From the NCBI RefSeq assembly GCF_024713975.1, contig NC_091106.1:9713001-9777000 (forward strand): a stretch of DNA of 64,000 nt. Direction: 5' to 3'. How positions within the stretch are numbered: the first letter of the stretch is position 1; every line of letters begins with the position of its first letter. A model generated the notes under the pieces. The model saw only the letters and a list, made by a program, of their open reading frames with translations. It was not told the DNA's origin and searched no databases. This DNA comes from Paralichthys olivaceus (Eukaryota; Chordata; Actinopteri; Pleuronectiformes; Paralichthyidae). Both the position numbers and the translations under genes were made by a program. Of the stretch, positions 61,201 to 64,000 are shown one piece after another.

Positions 61201-63888
61201 TCACAAAATGATAAAACTTCAATATAATGAAATAACATAAATTCAAATTCACACAGATAAAAGCTTTTTTATGAACATTTTAAGAAGGGACTTAAAAGCG
61301 GCAACAGTTGCAAAAGCATCATTATTGTTGCTGATTGTCATTCTGAACTCCCAGAAGGCCAGACTCACAGGGAGTTTGTAAATCCTTGATATACATGATG
61401 GCATAAAAATTCTGATTCGGGCAAGATTTTGTGTTTAATAAATATTAGAAATGTGTGGTTTTCTTTCTATGAAGGTGTTTTAAGGTTTCAGCCTCATGTG
61501 GTGCATGTAGAACAGTATCTGTCTAACATCTGTTCATTCCTCTGCTGTTCTGTTGTGTTTAGCTGAAGCTGCAGCTGTCGGAGTGTCAGAGCCAGCTGGA
61601 TTTGGCCCAGAAGGAATCCCAGGCACAGAAGGAGGAGCTTGCACAGGTGACTTTTACTGACTTAAGCTGCTTTCCAATCTTGTGGATAATATTTACTTAA
61701 TTATACACCAGTGTAACTGAAGTCAGATGGAGACATTCTTTCCTGAGATGTCACATGCCAAGGAATTTGTAAAATCCAGTGCTTTTATGCATAACCAGCT
61801 CAGTAAGTTGTCAGTGACATGTAACACAAAGGGGTTTCATGGAGGGAGGTTATGTAACCAGTGATGAGCACCGGCTTCCTGTTTCAGGTCAGAGAGCAAC
61901 TGGGCGAGGTCACGATGAGGGCTCAGAGCGAACAGAATGGCCCAGCTGAGGCTCAACCCAGTCAGGTCAGGGTGCAAACGTCACAGGGCACCCTTAACTT
62001 CCTGTCAGAGAGTACTGGACAGTGACTCGGACACTTCTGTTTGTTTTTTAATCGTTTCTTAAATCAGCTTGGTTCAATTTGGTAGAAAGTCAAAGGCACA
62101 TTTTATTGACTTGCCACCCCACTCTATGTTAGACAGGTTTTGGGTGATCTGTTTCATATAGACACCACGTATTCAAGCCCATGTCCTAAATCAAGGATGT
62201 GGTCACAATACACCAATACTAAGTAACTGATGATAAAGCTGTATTTCCAGTCCGTCCAGTTCTCCTAAGACACAGCAACTGTTTGTGCTAACCATTATTT
62301 GTATTGGACTGAGTGGATATAACTCTAACACTGCTCTCTCTCACCTTTGCCGGCATGCACATCTCTCCTCCTTTAGTTTTTTCAATATGTTTTCGGTAGG
62401 ATTCCTAACAGCAACAAAAATTTAACATTTGTCTTGAGCCTTACCTGAAATAGTGTGAGAGGAAACTAACTTGGCACAAAGGTAGTGCAGCTTCTTTGTG
62501 TGAGTGCATTGTTGCTGCTTTGGAGTAAGAATGCTTGTGTACACACACACGTATGTGATAATCGTTTGTCAGTGTGTATGTTTATTGGGTGTTTGTCTAC
62601 CATCAGGTGCAGAGTGAGTTGAGTCAGACAACTGAGAAGCTGCTTGGGGGGGAAGCTCAGAGGCAGCAGCTCTCAGAGGAGTTTGAGCAGGTAGGTTTGG
62701 TTTTTTTTTTTAACTCTTGTCAGACCAGAACGTTTTTATTACACACTCATTGGATAATATCCCTTTGTGTTGTCACACTTCCAGGCCCAGAAAACGATCA
62801 CAGAATTTCAGGCTCAGCTGGATCTTCTGAAAGTTTCTGCAGAGTCACCACAAACTGAGTCAGAGGATGTTGCTCAGCTCAAGGTGTGTTGACATAAAAC
62901 AATGAATCATTTTTTTTACATATTGGAAGTCTCTAAAGCATACACCCTCACTTGTTTAATGGAGAGTTGGAGACCTAAGTTCAATATTCAATAAAATAAA
63001 TAATTTATTTAACATAGACAAAACAATCCACGCAGCATGTTAATATTATTATTGCCCCATCTTTTTTTTTACAATAGCAGATTTATTTAATGCAGTTTTT
63101 AATCTTTGACCATTATATTGCATGGTGACAGTCGACTCTGCTAAGGGACATCAGAGCAGTAGCCAGATGAAGCATATTAAAAGTATTTTGCTAAGGTAGC
63201 TAAGTCGGAACTAGTTGATCCATGACCATTACTTTTCTGTGTTTCAAACAGTCGTATATCAGCTGCTTAAATAGAAAAAAAGTGTGTGTTTGATGTTCTG
63301 CGAGCAGACGCCTCAGCTGCAGGTATGGGTGGAGATAGGGTCGGCTAATTTGCATAATTACAGACCTGTGAATACCAAATGAGCCTGAGGTCTGAGAGTG
63401 TCAGTCATTTTAAGGCCATTGAGAGATTTTTTACAGAGTTTTATCAATGCAGGAGAGGAACTTGAGTATTAAAGATGTTGGGTCTCCATATATTTAGTGT
63501 CAATTTTTGCTGTGAAGTAACTTTCTACTGCTGTCCCCACAGGAGCGCCTAGAGAAGGAGAAGAAGCTGTCCAAAGACCTCGGCCAGGCGGCCACCAAGC
63601 TGCAGCAGCTTCTGAAAGCCACACAGGAGCAGCTGACCAAAGAGAGAGACACAGTGAAAACACTACAGGAGCACCTGGAGGGCAAGGTGACACAACTTAT
63701 ACCTGTTTTATAACAAAATTAGCAGGTATATGCAGGCCAGTAGAGGACTTTGGGCTTTACACTGGCAAGACTGCAACTACATATTTCTTGCTGAAATGAT
63801 TTTAGTGTGCTTGTTTATTGACTCTGATCATTTTCTTTTCACTTTGAAGGGTGATTATGTGGAACTGAAGGAAGGAACGTCCGTCTGA
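52226..63888 (+). CDS. rrbp1: Ribosome-binding protein 1 (p180)
   Basis: RRBP1 is an ER membrane protein that holds ribosomes and mRNAs on rough ER and binds microtubules. Twenty-six coding exons: 52226-53072, 54163-54317, 54454-54576, 55437-55589, 55779-55897, 56104-56257, 57211-57349, 57596-57777, 57877-57911, 58002-58077, 58195-58226, 58685-58766, 58850-58890, 58981-59059, 59153-59242, 59351-59437, 59525-59614, 60008-60100, 60192-60242, 60745-60825, 61563-61646, 61888-61965, 62607-62690, 62785-62883, 63543-63686, 63850-63888; 1078 aa, all phases consistent. The N-terminus MDIYDPQTLGIMVFGG starts a membrane anchor (about 9-31), then a Lys-rich stretch, then an Ala/Pro/Lys region (about 90-270) where mammals have decapeptide repeats. 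From residue 330 it is coiled coil. The end, KEGTSV, matches the human C-terminus. Confidence 0.96.
53073..54162 (+). other. rrbp1 intron 2
   Basis: A 1.1-kb intron with an interrupted CA microsatellite at 53647-53717. The 189-codon open frame here is not a gene: it lacks similarity and runs into the CA repeat as a His/Thr tail. Confidence 0.65.
53647..53717. repeat. CA microsatellite with CGCT interruptions
   Basis: Three blocks of (CA)n separated by CACGCTCA, suggesting higher-order expansion of a (CA)nCGCT unit. Confidence 0.9.
54405..54429. repeat. CT microsatellite near an rrbp1 acceptor
   Basis: A (CT)n run 25-50 bases upstream of the exon 4 acceptor (54453), possibly lengthening its polypyrimidine tract. 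Confidence 0.85.
58240..58660. repeat. Degenerate ATCT-rich tract
   Basis: About 400 bases dominated by variants of CATCTCT, TATCTCT and CCATCTCTC, almost filling rrbp1 intron 12 between the 32-base exon at 58195-58226 and the exon at 58685. Strand-asymmetric pyrimidine content is high. Confidence 0.85.
59680..59930 (+). repeat. Dispersed repeat, copy 3 of 3 (truncated)
   Basis: Starts near GCTGCTTTCAGACATGCAC. It shares GACGCAAACTA and TGTGAAAGGCAA, then (T/C)ATGTCTG(A/G)AAACAG with 6505-6800, with internal deletions. It lies in an rrbp1 intron (59615-60007). Confidence 0.5.
60273..60687. mobile_element. Fold-back MITE with TTAA ends, copy 2
   Basis: TTAAAGGGATAGTTCACC at the left and, inverted, GTGAACAATCCCTTTAA at the right. 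Nearly the whole element folds back: both arms contain GATGGAGGGGT, a TCAGGGGTAAACAG block and a CAACATGCCTCCATACTG block. Shares CACAAAACACTTCTGGAGTC with the copy at 22283-22921. Sits in the rrbp1 intron between exons at 60192-60242 and 60745-60825. Confidence 0.85.
60826..61562 (+). other. rrbp1 intron 21
   Basis: Contains a tail-like stretch TAATATACTTTATTTGTATA followed by GCACTTTTCTTAACAAAGTTAC near 61150-61200, resembling the 3' tail of fish non-LTR elements. No coding content. Confidence 0.4.
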
Positions 63889-64000
63889 TAGAAGTATACT
63901 GCGGACACTACACAAAACTGCCAAATATGCCTTATGATTACCGTAGTTATGCATTCCGAAACCATTTCTTTCTTTTACTGTAGTTAATTGCATTTGTTGC
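63889..64000 (+). other. Start of rrbp1 3' UTR
   Basis: The 112 bases after the stop codon. The polyadenylation signal is off the window. Confidence 0.7.

Overview
The window is vertebrate nuclear DNA from a ray-finned fish, probably a percomorph teleost. The genes are split into many short exons with GT/AG introns. All recognised proteins have vertebrate orthologues, and the interspersed repeats are types common in fish (a Tc1/mariner relic, TTAA-flanked fold-back elements, CA/TA microsatellites). Species cannot be named from the sequence alone. No CRISPR, operon or other bacterial-type feature is present.

Layout from left to right. (1) 116-17645, minus strand: the 5' half of kif16b (motor domain, FHA domain, start of the stalk), 17 coding exons, continuing off the left edge. 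(2) 18947-21960, plus: mad2l1bp (p31comet), three exons, head-to-head with kif16b. (3) 21961-24735: gene-free, with a fold-back MITE and a perfect 18-bp hairpin. (4) 24820-26226, plus: a cystatin C-type inhibitor with a TATA promoter. (5) 26200-36021: a tandem segmental duplication carrying two intact glycine N-acyltransferase-like genes whose predicted proteins differ at one residue, plus two broken copies of a second paralogue. (6) 36564-37920, minus: mgme1, head-to-head with (7) snx5 at 38598-44365, plus. (8) 45600-49650: gene-poor. (9) 49650-63888, plus: rrbp1 (p180), from a non-coding first exon to the stop codon, complete.

The kif16b, cystatin, mgme1, snx5 and rrbp1 genes correspond to genes on human 20p. 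Two products, Kif16b and Snx5, are PX-domain proteins of endosomal sorting (the PX domain of Kif16b is off the window). Rrbp1 acts at the rough ER, Mgme1 in mitochondrial DNA maintenance, p31comet in the spindle checkpoint, cystatin as a secreted protease inhibitor, and the acyltransferases in acyl-CoA/amino-acid conjugation. These are housekeeping neighbours and not one pathway.

All exon boundaries were read by eye from splice signals, reading phase and family similarity. Summed exon lengths give clean frames for kif16b (586 codons so far), mad2l1bp (397 aa), cystatin (126 aa), both acyltransferases (278 aa), mgme1 (340 aa), snx5 (399 aa) and rrbp1 (1078 aa). I did not find a new biological system. 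The most unusual region is the cystatin/acyltransferase duplication, whose junction can be read to a CA repeat fused to the last codons of the cystatin gene.
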